A stretch of 64,000 nt of DNA from an uncultured Ulvibacter sp. (GTDB lineage Bacteria > Bacteroidota > Bacteroidia > Flavobacteriales > Flavobacteriaceae): assembly GCA_913063405.1 (NCBI GenBank), contig CAJXZB010000012.1, positions 27,846 to 91,845 on the forward strand. The letters are read 5' to 3'. The notes under the pieces are model-generated. The model searched no databases, was not told the origin of the DNA, and saw only the letters and a list, made by a program, of their open reading frames with translations. Below, one piece after another: positions 19,373-30,700 of this stretch. How positions within the stretch are numbered: position 1 is the first letter of the stretch; each line of letters begins with the position of its first letter. The position numbers and the translations under genes are program-made.

Positions 19373-20131
19373 ATGAAAATAGTTTTATCTCCAGCAAAAT
19401 CCTTAGATTACGATTCTAAATTACCAACTTCTGAATTCACCGAAGCTCGTTTTTTAGCAGATTCTGAAAGGCTTAACAAATTATTAAAAAAGAAGTCGGC
19501 TAGAGTCTTATCGAAGCTAATGAGCATTTCCGATAACCTTGGGAGATTAAATCATGAACGAAATCAAGAATGGAGTTTGCCTTTTACCGAAGCAAACGCT
19601 AGACCTGCTGTCTATGCTTTTAGTGGAGATGTCTATCGCGGATTGGATGTATATAATCTTCCAAAGAATAAAGTCGAACAGCTTCAAAATAACGTGCGTA
19701 TTATTTCTGGACTCTACGGACTTCTAAGACCATTGGATCTTATTCAGCCATATCGTTTGGAGATGGGTACCAAGTTTCCGGTAGGCGTGAAGAAAAACCT
19801 CTATGAGTTCTGGCGTAAGAAGGTGACACAATCTTTAAATGAGGAATTGAAAGACGATGAGGTCTTTGTGAATCTTGCCAGCAATGAATATTTCAAGGCT
19901 ATAGATCTAAAAATCTTGAATGCGAATGTAATCACACCAGTTTTTAAAGATTTAAAAAACGGTGAATACAAAATGATAATGACCTTTGCCAAACGGGGAA
20001 GAGGACTGATGACGCGCTACCTAGTTGATACCAATGCCAAGACAGTAGAAGATATAAAAGGCTTCAATTACGAAGGCTATGGCTTTAGTGAATCGATGTC
20101 TACGGAAACGGAATTAGTTTTTATTCGCTAG
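19373..20131 (+). CDS. yaaA: Peroxide stress protein YaaA
   Basis: The 252-residue protein starts MKIVLSPAKSLDYDSKLPTS and contains YRGLDVYNL, ISGLYGLLRPLDLIQPYRLEM and the C-terminal TFAKRGRGLMTRYL, all typical of YaaA/DUF328. E. coli YaaA limits intracellular unincorporated iron under hydrogen peroxide and thus protects DNA and proteins. The gene after it overlaps by one base and encodes a glycosylase-fold protein, consistent with a DNA-damage context (inference). Confidence 0.95.
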   Translation: MKIVLSPAKSLDYDSKLPTSEFTEARFLADSERLNKLLKKKSARVLSKLMSISDNLGRLNHERNQEWSLPFTEANARPAVYAFSGDVYRGLDVYNLPKNKVEQLQNNVRIISGLYGLLRPLDLIQPYRLEMGTKFPVGVKKNLYEFWRKKVTQSLNEELKDDEVFVNLASNEYFKAIDLKILNANVITPVFKDLKNGEYKMIMTFAKRGRGLMTRYLVDTNAKTVEDIKGFNYEGYGFSESMSTETELVFIR

Positions 20132-20790
20132 TGTTTCAACATACACATCCATATCCACCATTTATACCTGAAACTGCAACAAAACTTATTGTGGGGACCT
20201 TACCACCGCCAAGATTTACTACAGGGGAGTTGAAAGAAGGAGATGTTAATTTTTGCTACGGAAGTCGAGATGGTCAGTTATGGTCTATTTTAAATAGAAT
20301 TTTTAACCTGAACTTAAAATTTGAAACCACTGCCAAAGCAATCGCACAACGCAAACAATTTTTAATAGATCGTAAGATTGGAATTTGTGATATTGTAAGT
20401 GCTGCGAAACGTGATAAAGTAGATGCTTCAGATTTAGGGATGCAGGATATTGAACTTCGGAATGTGATTGAATTTCTTCAAAAATATCCAAAAGTAGATA
20501 CTTTATTATTTACGGGAGGTAACAGTAAAAACGGTCCAGAATATTTCTTCCGAAAGCATTTAAAAGAATACAATCTTTCACTCGCCGTTGTCTCAGACCA
20601 AGTACCTCGGGTTCACGAATTTGTGCTTCCTTCCACTAGCAGAACTATAAGAACCGTCTCACTTACAGCACCGTCTGGAGCAGCCAATAGGGCAGTGGGG
20701 AGTCTTCAGAAATACAGAGATATGAAAGCCGCTTTTCCAGAAAAAACCACCATCGATTTTAGAATGGAACAGTACGCTCCATTTTTTTAA
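20131..20790 (+). CDS. Uracil-DNA glycosylase-family protein
   Basis: Starts with GTG at 20131 inside the yaaA stop (TAGTG), so translation is coupled; 219 residues. KLIVGTLPPPRFT near the N-terminus, the aromatic FCYGSRDGQLWSIL, GICDIVSAAKRDKVDASD and LLFTGGNSKNG fit the uracil-DNA glycosylase superfamily of the Mug/hypoxanthine-type. The lesion recognised is uncertain. The 3' end of this gene appears again as a degenerate copy at 24260-24325. Confidence 0.75.
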   Translation: MFQHTHPYPPFIPETATKLIVGTLPPPRFTTGELKEGDVNFCYGSRDGQLWSILNRIFNLNLKFETTAKAIAQRKQFLIDRKIGICDIVSAAKRDKVDASDLGMQDIELRNVIEFLQKYPKVDTLLFTGGNSKNGPEYFFRKHLKEYNLSLAVVSDQVPRVHEFVLPSTSRTIRTVSLTAPSGAANRAVGSLQKYRDMKAAFPEKTTIDFRMEQYAPFF

Positions 20791-20928
20791 TTAACTTTTC
20801 TGAATCAAAGCGAACCTTTGAACTCCCTTCCGAAAGAATAGTGCAGACCAAGCTCTGAAATTCAGTTCCCTTTAGGCGGACGCAGAGTTTGTCCAACGAT
20901 TTTGAGCTTTAGATTAAAATTTTCTCAG

Positions 20929-23900
20929 CTAAGGCTCAAACCTAAATATCTCCAATGGTGCATTATTACTCACGACGATATAATGCGTTTTTCCGGTAAT
21001 GTTGATCGCTACAATATCCTTTGAATCACGATCAATAAAAGGATCGTGTTCTTTCGAATACACAAAGTCACCTTGACCATTGCCCAAGAGCACATAGCCA
21101 TAATTGCTATCGTATCGTATAGTTTCAACCTCAGAGTCGTACATAGCGCCAACGCCCATTATATCTAGATGTCCATCATTGTTAAAGTCTCCGTGAAGTA
21201 GGGACAAGGTTGGTCCCGTCTGCACCTGATTAGGGAGCTTTGTTTGCTTAAAATTACCATCTCCAAGATTTTCAACGTAAGCAGTTTCAAATTGATAGAC
21301 AGTAAGTTTAAAGGCTTCGTTTAGTTTATCCTCTCCGTAGATAGCGTTCATATCTAGGTTCGCAAACTCTTTATAGGTTTCAATTTTATCAAGGAGGAAG
21401 GGGTTCTGTTCAGAACTACATTCTTTTCCACGAACAGGAACCAGTTTCCCATCGTTTACCTTACTCAGGACAACATCAAAGCTTCCGTTATCGTCAAAAT
21501 CCTTAGCGTAGATATAAATTGGCTTTTTCTCCGATGGTTGGAATTTGTTGTTCTTACCAACATTACCCAATACATAATCTTCGTCACCGTCATTATCGAA
21601 ATCCGCGGCAGTAATACTATACCACCAACCTTCAGATTTTTCAAATCCTGAAGCACTTTCTAATTTCGAATAAGTACCATCTTCGTTTGTAAACACGGAA
21701 GGCTTCATCCATTCACCAACAACAAGTAAATCCAAATCTTTGTCGTTGTCGTAATCTGTGAATGTAGCTTCAGAAACCATTCCTATTTCACTAAGTGCAT
21801 TGTTTTTGGAAGTCACATCGGCGAACCTTCCGTTTGTATTTTGGAGCAGATAGGACCTAGGCGAAAGGGGGTATTTTCCTGGCACGAGGTTTCCACCCAC
21901 AAATAAATCCAAATCTCCATCAGCATCATAATCTCCAGCGGTAATACTCTTTCCAGAAGCTTTGAGGTTAGGTAAGGCACTACTGTTATAGATAAAATTT
22001 CCCGCTCCGTCGTTCGTGTATAATCTGTCTTGAAGTAATGGGCTATTCTCAGCTAATTCATAGCCAGCACTAACTACATATAAATCTTGATCGCCATCGC
22101 CATCGGCATCAAAAAAAAGTGCATTTGCATCTTCATATTTGGCGTGATCATTCCACAAGGCTTCGTTTGTTTTAGCAAATGACCCGTCAGGTTTTTGAAC
22201 GTACAGCGCAGCGGCGGCATCCTTTGCATTTCCAACAAAGAAGTCGTCCAATCCATCTCCATCTACATCTGCAGTTACCACTCCAGTTCCTTTGGTAGAT
22301 ACTTTCTGCGGAAGTAGCAATTGAACTGAAAAATCATTAAAATCATTCTCTTTGTGAACGTAGTCAATCCCAAGACTTTGTGGGTTAACTTTTCTTCTTA
22401 ATGAATTGTCTAATTTGACCGTAATATCTTTAGCGTTTGCGGTACTATGATCGATGGTCACCAAATTATTTGCTCCAACGTTACTCAATTTCGAAACAGT
22501 ACCGTCGGGCCACTCCACCGTAATTTCATTTTTAGGAGCAGTAGTTCCCAATCCAAAGTGAAGCACATTGGTTACCGAAGATTCGTAGCCCCGAGTGAGA
22601 TATAATTCCTGATATTGTGTTCCATTCTCGTTTTTTACATACACATTGGCTCCTAGTCCTAAAGCGTTATTTTTAGGGCCTTTAAGCTTAATTTGCACGT
22701 AATTCTGATTCGCATTATTGCGATACAACCCTATGTCGTTATTTGCATTGCTAACAATCAAATCTAAATCCCCGTCATTGTCTAAGTCCGAATACGCTGC
22801 TCCTTGCGAGAATGAAGGATCTTCCAATCCCCATTCTTTGATCACCTTGCTAAAGGTAAGGTCGCCATTGTTTTTATAAGCATAGTTATCAAGCTTTTGA
22901 GAAGGCAACATATCCAAAACAGCTTTTAATGTCATAGATTCTCCTTTAGCATGTTTCTCGGCAAGTGAAATTCGGAAATCTTGATTGGTGTAATCTTTTA
23001 CAACACCGTTGGAAATGAAAATATCCTTCAACCCATCGTTGTCGAAATCGGCAATAAGTGGTGCCCAGCTCCAGTCAGTTTTTACAATGCCACTAAGTTG
23101 TGATGTTTCCTTAAATTTTCCGTTACCAACATTATAATGTAGCATGTTCGCCATATACGCATGGTGGTATCCGATTTCTACCATACTCATAAAATTCGAG
23201 GTACTCATTGATGCCATATTCTCCTTACTACGAGCGTAATTCTCGGCAAGCATATCGACGGTAATAAGATCTGGTTTGAGGTCGTTGTCCAAATCGGCGT
23301 AATCACTTCCCATACTGTTAAAGGAGATGTGGTTTAATCGAGAGTTAATCTCATTCTTAAATGTTCCATCTTTTTGGTTGATATACATTGCATCAGGCTC
23401 TAAAAAGTCATTCGAAACATAAATATCATCCCAGCCGTCATTGTTAAAATCTCCAACCGCTGCACCCAATCCCCACGTTTTATTTCTTAGGTTAGCTTCT
23501 GCAGTTACTTTTGTAAAATTAGAACCATTGTTCCGATACAATTGATCGCTTGTAACTTCCTCAATCTGACTCTGTATCGCACCGCTAATCTTTGTGTTAT
23601 TCGAAAAGTCGTAGCGATAGTTTACCACATATAAATCAAGATCTCCATCTTTGTCATAGTCCAACGAATATGCCTGAGTGGTATATCCGGGATCATCGAT
23701 TCCCCAAGAAGCGGCATCTTCTTTAAATGTGCCATCTTTTTGGTTTACAAATAATAGATTTCGTCTAGCATCGTCATCTTTTAAGGATCCTGCCTTTGAT
23801 ACATAAATGTCGAGCCACCCATCATTGTTTACATCGAGCATTGTAGCTCCTGTAGAGAAACCGATACTATCTTCCGTTTTTGAAGTAATAGTAACGTCCT

Positions 23901-24222
23901 CAAAACTCAACGCACCTTTGTTTTTATACAATTTATTTGAATCTAAATTAGACACGAGATATACGTCGTCCAACCCGTCATTATCTATATCACCGACAGC
24001 CAATCCAGCTCCAGCATAGATATAGGGATAATTTAAAAAATTAAAATCCATTGTCTCTTTTAATATATTCTGAAAGGTGATTCCAGAAGTACTGGCTTCA
24101 ACCTTTGTGAATAGGGTAGAAGCTCCATCTGTGTAGCCTCCTTCTTTTGGTTTTTCTGAAGGACCATCTGAACAGGAAATCAGTGTAAATAATAGACAAA
24201 AAGCTAGATAACAATGCTTCAT
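20929..24222 (-). CDS. FG-GAP/VCBS repeat lipoprotein with ASPIC/UnbV domain
   Basis: The 1097-residue protein has a lipoprotein signal (MKHCYLAFCLLFTLISCSDG, lipid on Cys17). It consists of many FG-GAP units with Asp-rich calcium loops such as DIDNDGLDDVYL, DYDKDGDLDLYV, DFNNDGWDDIYV and DADGDGDQDLYV, which build an integrin-like beta-propeller. An ASPIC/UnbV segment (about 515-580: GLGANVYVKNENGTQYQELY, then EVTVEWPDG-like ITVEWPDGTVSKL) sits in the middle, as in CRTAC1-type proteins. In Bacteroidota such proteins are often near SusC/SusD genes; none is seen here. A broken tandem copy follows. Function unknown, surface binding likely. Confidence 0.88.
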   Translation of the reverse strand: MKHCYLAFCLLFTLISCSDGPSEKPKEGGYTDGASTLFTKVEASTSGITFQNILKETMDFNFLNYPYIYAGAGLAVGDIDNDGLDDVYLVSNLDSNKLYKNKGALSFEDVTITSKTEDSIGFSTGATMLDVNNDGWLDIYVSKAGSLKDDDARRNLLFVNQKDGTFKEDAASWGIDDPGYTTQAYSLDYDKDGDLDLYVVNYRYDFSNNTKISGAIQSQIEEVTSDQLYRNNGSNFTKVTAEANLRNKTWGLGAAVGDFNNDGWDDIYVSNDFLEPDAMYINQKDGTFKNEINSRLNHISFNSMGSDYADLDNDLKPDLITVDMLAENYARSKENMASMSTSNFMSMVEIGYHHAYMANMLHYNVGNGKFKETSQLSGIVKTDWSWAPLIADFDNDGLKDIFISNGVVKDYTNQDFRISLAEKHAKGESMTLKAVLDMLPSQKLDNYAYKNNGDLTFSKVIKEWGLEDPSFSQGAAYSDLDNDGDLDLIVSNANNDIGLYRNNANQNYVQIKLKGPKNNALGLGANVYVKNENGTQYQELYLTRGYESSVTNVLHFGLGTTAPKNEITVEWPDGTVSKLSNVGANNLVTIDHSTANAKDITVKLDNSLRRKVNPQSLGIDYVHKENDFNDFSVQLLLPQKVSTKGTGVVTADVDGDGLDDFFVGNAKDAAAALYVQKPDGSFAKTNEALWNDHAKYEDANALFFDADGDGDQDLYVVSAGYELAENSPLLQDRLYTNDGAGNFIYNSSALPNLKASGKSITAGDYDADGDLDLFVGGNLVPGKYPLSPRSYLLQNTNGRFADVTSKNNALSEIGMVSEATFTDYDNDKDLDLLVVGEWMKPSVFTNEDGTYSKLESASGFEKSEGWWYSITAADFDNDGDEDYVLGNVGKNNKFQPSEKKPIYIYAKDFDDNGSFDVVLSKVNDGKLVPVRGKECSSEQNPFLLDKIETYKEFANLDMNAIYGEDKLNEAFKLTVYQFETAYVENLGDGNFKQTKLPNQVQTGPTLSLLHGDFNNDGHLDIMGVGAMYDSEVETIRYDSNYGYVLLGNGQGDFVYSKEHDPFIDRDSKDIVAINITGKTHYIVVSNNAPLEIFRFEP

Positions 24223-24259
24223 TATAAAAGAGAATTATTTGAATAAAAACAAATATAGG

Positions 24260-24325
24260 AAAACTGCCTTTCCAGAAAAAAAACAGTCATCGATTTTTGA
24301 GAGGTACAGAACGCCTAATTCTATT
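24260..24325 (+). repeat. Degenerate duplicate of the glycosylase gene's 3' tail
   Basis: The stretch beginning TGCCTTTCCAGAAAAAA and continuing through CATCGATTTTTGAGAGGTAC resembles 20730-20795, the end of the glycosylase gene (TTTTCCAGAAAAAACC, CATCGATTTTAGAATGGAAC). It marks the junction of a tandem duplication that included this tail and the FG-GAP gene. Confidence 0.65.
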
Positions 24326-24326
24326 G

Positions 24327-27300
24327 TTAAGGCACGAAACTAAAAATCTCAAGCGATGCATTATTGCTTACCACCATATAATGTAATTTTCCATTGATGT
24401 TTATCTCAGCAATATCCTTTGAATCATGATCGATAAATGGGGCGTACTCTTTCGAATAAACAAAGTCACCTTGACCATCTCCGAAAAGCACATAGCCATA
24501 ATTACTATCGTACCTAATGGTTTCAACTTTGGCGTTGTACAAGGCTAGGCTCCAATTCCCATAATATCTTGATTAAAATCACCCGTAAGAAGTGACAAGG
24601 TGGGGCCTGTTTGGGTCTCGTTCGTAAGCGAAGTTGTTTTGAAATTTCCATAACCTAGATTTTCAAGATACATTGTTTCAAAAGTATGAGCGGATAACTG
24701 GAAGGCTTCTTTTAATTTTTCTTCGCCATAAATCTCATTCATATCTAAGCTGGCAAATTTTTTAAAAGTTTCAATTTTGTCCAAGAGAAAGGGGTTTTGC
24801 TCAGAGCTGCATTCTTTTCCTCGAATAGGTACTTGTTTGCCTTCGTTTATTTTACTAAGGGCGACATCAAAGCTTCCGTTATCGTCAAAGTCCATACTGT
24901 AGACGTACAAAGGGTTTTTTTCTGAAGGCTGAAATTTATTGTTTTTTCCAATATTTCCTACCACGTAGTCTTGGTCTCCATCTTTATCAAAATCTGAGGC
25001 AACAACACTGAACCACCATCCTTCAGTTTTGTCTAGACCAGTAACCGGGGTATTTTTTTTGAATACACCTGCAGTATTATTATAAAAAGTGGGCTGCATC
25101 CATTCGCCCACAAGCAATAAATCTAAATCCTTATCCATGTCGTAATCTGTAAAAATAGCTTCAGATATCATTCCAGCTTCGCTGAGAGAATTGCTAGTCT
25201 CGGTTACATCAATAAAGTGATCATTTTCGTTTTTTAGTAAATAGGAGCGAGGTGAAAGAGGGTATTTTCCTGGAATAGCATTGCCACCTATAAAGAGGTC
25301 CAGATCACCATCATTGTCATAATCCCCAGCGACTACAGTTTTTCCTGAGCTTAACATTTTTGGAAGGGGGATTTTTACTTACCGTAAAAGTTCCACTGCC
25401 GTTGTTCTGATAAAACTGATCTTGTAATAAAGGATTGTTCTCACCTAAATCATATCCAGCACTTACCACATAAAGGTCTTGGTCACCGTCGTTGTCGGAC
25501 GGCGTCAGCGTCCTCGTATTTGGCTTCAGAATTCCACAAGTTTTTATTGGTTGGAGTAAAGGTGCCATTGTCTTTTTGGATATATAAGCTTGCGAAGCTG
25601 CAGAAGCATTTCCTACAAAAAAATCTTCTAAGCCATCTCCGTTTACATCGGCTTTTATTATCCCAGTGCCTTTACAAGCTTGTTTTTGGGGCAATAACAA
25701 CTGTAAGGTTTACTGAGGGATTTTTTTTTGAGGTAACCTGGGCATTTGTTACTAAGCTGTAATCAACAGTAATTCGTTGGTTGGTTTTTACATTGCTCAA
25801 TTTTGAAACTTTACCATCTGGCCATTCAATGATAATTTCGTTAGGGTAGCATCGTTTAATCCAAAGTGAAGTACTGGGCTTACAGAAGATTTGTATCCCC
25901 TTGTTATGTATAATTCCTGTAATTGCTGTTCTTCGGAGTTTTTCAATAGTACTTTGGAACCAATTCCACTAGGGTTTGTTGGTGGGCCTATTAACAGTAC
26001 CTGTAAATGGTTGCTGGTTGCATTGTTTCTGTAAATACTTGCCTCATCTTCTATATTGTTGGTAATTAATCAAGATCTCCATCATTGTCAAGGTCAGCGT
26101 AGGCAGCTCCATACGAAAACAAAGGGGTTTCTAATCCCCAATCTTTCATCTTTTTTTAAAAATTTAAATTACCATTGTTCTTAAAAATGTAATTGGCCAT
26201 TTTTTCTGAAGGAAAAGTATTTAATAAATTATCTAACGTCATAGCTTCTCCTCGAGCCATTACCTTTTTTAGTTTGTTTTTTGCTTCTTGATTAGTGTAG
26301 TCTTTGTCAACTCCATTAGTGATAAAAATATCCTTCAAACCATCGTTGTCAAAATCGGCAATGAGTGGCGCCCAGCTCCAGTGGGTTTTTACAATACCAC
26401 TTAACTGCGAAGTCTCTTTAAATTTGCCATTACCCATATTGTAATGAAGCATGTTTGCCATATACGCATGATGGTATCCAATTTGTACCATGTTCTCAAA
26501 ATTAGAGGTACTCATAGTAGCCATGTTTTCTTTAGCCCTTGCGTAGTTTTCGGAAAGCATGTCCAACGTAATTAAATCTGGAAGCAAATCATTGTTTAAA
26601 TCGGCATAGTCACTTCCCATACTATTCGTGGAAATATGATTGAGTCTGTGATTTATTTCATTTTTAAAGGTGCCGTCTTTCTGATTAATATGAAGAACAT
26701 CAGGGTCTAAAAAATCGTTAGCGATGTACATATCATCCCAACCATCATCATTAAAGTCTGAAACCGCCGCACTTAATCCCCAGGTTTTGTTATACAATCC
26801 TGCCTCTTGTGTAACTTTCGTAAAATGAGTACCGTCATTCCTAATATAGTTGATCACTGGTAATTTCTTCAATCGCTCTTTGAACTTCACCACTTATTAC
26901 GGTATTATTTTCAAAATCATAACGATGGTTCACAACATACAAATCTAAGTCTCCGTCATTATCGTAATCAAGACTTTGTACTTGAGTACTATATCCAGGA
27001 TCATCAATATCCCATGCTTTCGCGTCTTCTTTAAAAGTTCCGTTTTTTTGATTTACAAATAGGAGGTTTCGTCTTCCATCATCATCTTCTAATGACCCTG
27101 CTTTACATACATAAATATCTAACCAGCCATCATTGTTAATGTCGAGCATTGTTACACCACTAGAGAATCCATTAAAATCTTCTGCTTTTGAGGTCATAGT
27201 GATATCCTCAAAATTAAAATCACCCATATTTTTATATAGTTTATTGGGGCCAAAATTTGAAGCTAAGTAAATGTCTTCTAATCCACCATGATCTATATCA

Positions 27301-27531
27301 CCTACTGCAACTCCTGCGCCTGTATAGATGTACATATAATTCATAAAATTAAAATCGATGCTTTGTTGAACTTTATTTTTGAAAGTAATGCCAGAGGTGC
27401 TAGATTCGACATGAACAAATAGGGTAGGAGCTCCATTTGCATAACCACTATCTTTCGATTTTTCTGAAGGACTATTTGAGCAAGAAAGCAATGTATATAG
27501 TATGCAAAAAAACAGATAAAAAGGGCTTCAT
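24327..27531 (-). pseudogene. Decayed tandem copy of the FG-GAP/UnbV lipoprotein gene
   Basis: The fragments align along the whole neighbour gene, from the signal peptide (ATG at 27531) to the end LEIFSFVP. Lesions I can place: an extra T in a 7-T run in the signal sequence (about 27506-27512), an extra base near 26843, an in-frame stop at 26156, single-base losses near 26068 and 25844, an internal deletion between about 25700 and 25740 that removes some 35 codons, further losses near 25590 and 25500, an extra A near 25370, and disruption near 24545. Several are single-base homopolymer changes, but the deletions cannot be sequencing noise. Not expected to make protein. Confidence 0.9.
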
Positions 27532-27668
27532 TTTATAAGGGAATCTCTTTCACTAAGGTCTAGGTTTTCCTGAAAAACAAGAAAACACTTACAGACCTAA
27601 TAATTCAATTGTTTTCCTACTTATTTGTTTCATTCAAAAAATTCCCTTATAAAATGAAGCCCTTTTTA
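27517..27668. repeat. Perfect 28-bp inverted repeat around a pseudogene start
   Basis: 27517-27544 and 27641-27668 are exact reverse complements; the arm contains the start codon and first codons of the decayed FG-GAP gene (ATAAAATGAAGCCC on the - strand). The 96 bases between them include a weak third copy of the glycosylase-tail sequence at about 27567-27615. The + strand arm therefore carries a false start running 8-10 codons into a stop. Confidence 0.85.
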
Positions 27669-27751
27669 ATTTTTGTTTTTTCTTAACAGATAATTATAGT
27701 ATCTTAACGTCCTATTAACAAGTATTGAACTAATTAAAAACAATCAATTTT

Positions 27752-30700
27752 ATGAAAAAAATTACTTTTACTTTACTAGCATTTTTTGTCACATGTTGTA
27801 TGTGGCAAGTAAATGCGCAAACCTATACGGCGACGGATACCCCGCTTACTGTGGGGCCTAATAGTGGGACCATTACTAATTCCGTAGCTACTGCTACAGC
27901 TGTAGGGGTGATTGGAACTGGTCCAGGTGAATATTCTATCGAAAATGTGTCTTTAAATATAGACCATAGTTGGGCTGATGATTTAGATATACGTTTAGTT
28001 TCTCCTGGTGGGGTAGTTACTCATGATTTATCTACTGATAATGGAGGTAGATTTGGTTTAACTCCAGCTGCTGATTTAGTTTTTTTAGATGGCTCTGCTA
28101 ACGACGTAACTACATGGGGTAGTTTTGCACCTGAAGCAGATTATATGGCTGAGGGCGGAACTTTTGAAGCTGCTTTTGCTGGTCAACCTGTTAATGGTGA
28201 CTGGACATTAGAGATTACAGATGATACTAACGGTGATATGGGTAACTTGAATTCTTATTCCATTTCTTTTGGAATAGCTGCAGGTGCACCTCCAGTAATT
28301 GCCTGTCCAATGAATCTTATGGTAGATACTACAGTAGGACTTTGTTCTGGTGTTGGTAATTTTGCAGATGCAATTGCAATCGACCCTGAAGATGGAATTA
28401 TTACTGCTGTACAAACATTGGGGCTTCCTTCTGGAAGTGCTTTCCCAATAGGAGATACAACAGTTGAGTATACTGCAACAGATAGTGATGGAAATACTGC
28501 TAGTTGTCAATTTATCGTAACTGTTACAGATACAGAAGCGCCAATGGCGATGTGTCAAGATATTACTGTTGAATTGGATGCCGCTGGTGCGGTTTCTATA
28601 GTTGCTGGAGATATCGATAATGGTTCTACAGATAACTGTGGTGTTGATACATTAACAATGGGAGTTCCCGATCCTGGAATGCAGACTACACTGCCAATTA
28701 GTTTTGCTGCAGGTAATGGTCAAGCTGGTAATATGTTCGACATGATGGCATTAAATGATATCACAGTTGATTCATTCGATGTTAACTCTCAAGCAGCTGC
28801 TGGAGTTCTAGTAGATTTTGAAGTTTACTTTAAAACAGGTAGTTGGATTGGATCAGATATGACCGCAGCCGACTGGGGATTAGTTGGAACTGTTACGGGG
28901 GTAGCTTCTGCTGGACCTGGAGTAGGTACACCATTAGGACTTGCTTTAGCTATCGATGTTATGGCTGGAGATACAGTTGCTTTTTACGTAACTTCTACAG
29001 ATGGAGCAAATGTATTCTATACAAACGGTGGAATTGTTGGAGACGTTTGGGCTTCAGATGCTAATTTAGAATTGTATGAAGGAGCTGGTAAAGTTTATCC
29101 TTTCTTAGATACATTCCAACCACGTAACTTTAATGGAAACATTATTTATTCAACACCAGCTGGTATCGTTCCTTTTAATGGAGATTTCGATTGTTCTAAT
29201 GCTGGAGCAAACACAGTTACTTTGTTTGTTACAGATGTTGAAGGAAATGTTTCTTCTTGTGAATCTACAGTTACTGTAGAAGATAACACCGCACCTATTA
29301 TTACTTGTATTGGTGAGCAAGTTGTTGGACCTTTCTCTACGAGTGCGGCTCCGGCATTGGCTATTCCAGACAATGATCCTGCGGGAATTTCTACAACTAT
29401 GACTGTTACTGATGATTTTGTAATTACAGACCTTAATGTAGATCTTGATATTTCACACACATGGGTAGGAGATATGATTGTTACTTTAGAATCACCTGCT
29501 GGTACATCTGTTGTTATTGTTGATCAAATGGGAGTTCCTGATACACAGTTTGGATGTGCTGAGGATGACTTACAAATAACGCTAGATGATGAAGGTGCTG
29601 CACCAATTGAAGATGAATGTTCAGGTTCACCTATTACAGGTGTATTTACTCCAAATAACCCACTTTCTGCTTTTGATGGTGAAAGTTCAATGGGAGTTTG
29701 GACATTAACAGTTTCAGATAACGCTGGAGGAGATACAGGAACAATTAATTCTTGGAACCTTGTTTATGACTTCGATCCTATCGTTGCTCCACCATTTGAT
29801 GTGGTATTAGATGCAGCTGGTAACGCTACTGTTAACATGGCTGATTTGATTTTAAACATTGATGAAGCTTGTGGGTTTGACGTTACGACTGTTGGACTTC
29901 CTCCTACCGCAAACAGCTTAGCAACATTGCTTGACGGTGGAAATGGTAACTTCGGAAACATGTTCGATATTAATGCACTTACTGATGTGACTATGGATTC
30001 TTTCGATATTCACGGTGATACAGGTGCTACATTTGATGTAGAAGTTTATGCTAAAGCAGGAACTTGGGTAGGTTTTGAAGCAGATGCATCTGCTTGGACA
30101 CTTATTGGTACTGCTCCTGGAGTGGTTTCTAACGGAGATGGTGTTGTAACACCATTAGGTTTAGACTTAGGTTACAATATGCTTGCTGGTGAGACACACG
30201 CATTCTTTGTAACGCCAACTGATACTTCAACAGGTGGATTTAATTATACCGACGGTACTACTGTAGGGGCTGTGTTTGCATCAGATGCGAATTTGGAATT
30301 CCTTGAAGGTGCTGGTTCAGGTATATTTGATGGAAACGTATTCCAACCTCGTATATTTAATGGAAACATCTTATACTCTACAGAAACACCTCCAAGTGCT
30401 ACTTTAGATTTCGATTGTTCTCAGTTAGGGGAAAATACTGTTGATGTTGTTGTAACAGATGCTAGTGGAAACGAAGCATTCTGTACTGCTACTGTAAATG
30501 TATTAGATGAGACAGCACCAATTATTACGTGTGTTGGACCAACTACACCTACCGAGATGGGTACTGCATCAGATAGTCCTGGAACTACAATTAATGACAA
30601 TACAACTGCAACTACTACTTTAACTGTTACAGATGATTTCGTAATGACAGATCTTAATGTAGATCTTGATATTACGCATACTTGGACAGGTGATATGCAA

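Noticed and set aside
24327..27531. Explaining the broken FG-GAP gene by sequencing errors only
   Set aside because: Some lesions are single-base homopolymer changes, but an in-frame stop and loss of some 35 codons cannot come from that.
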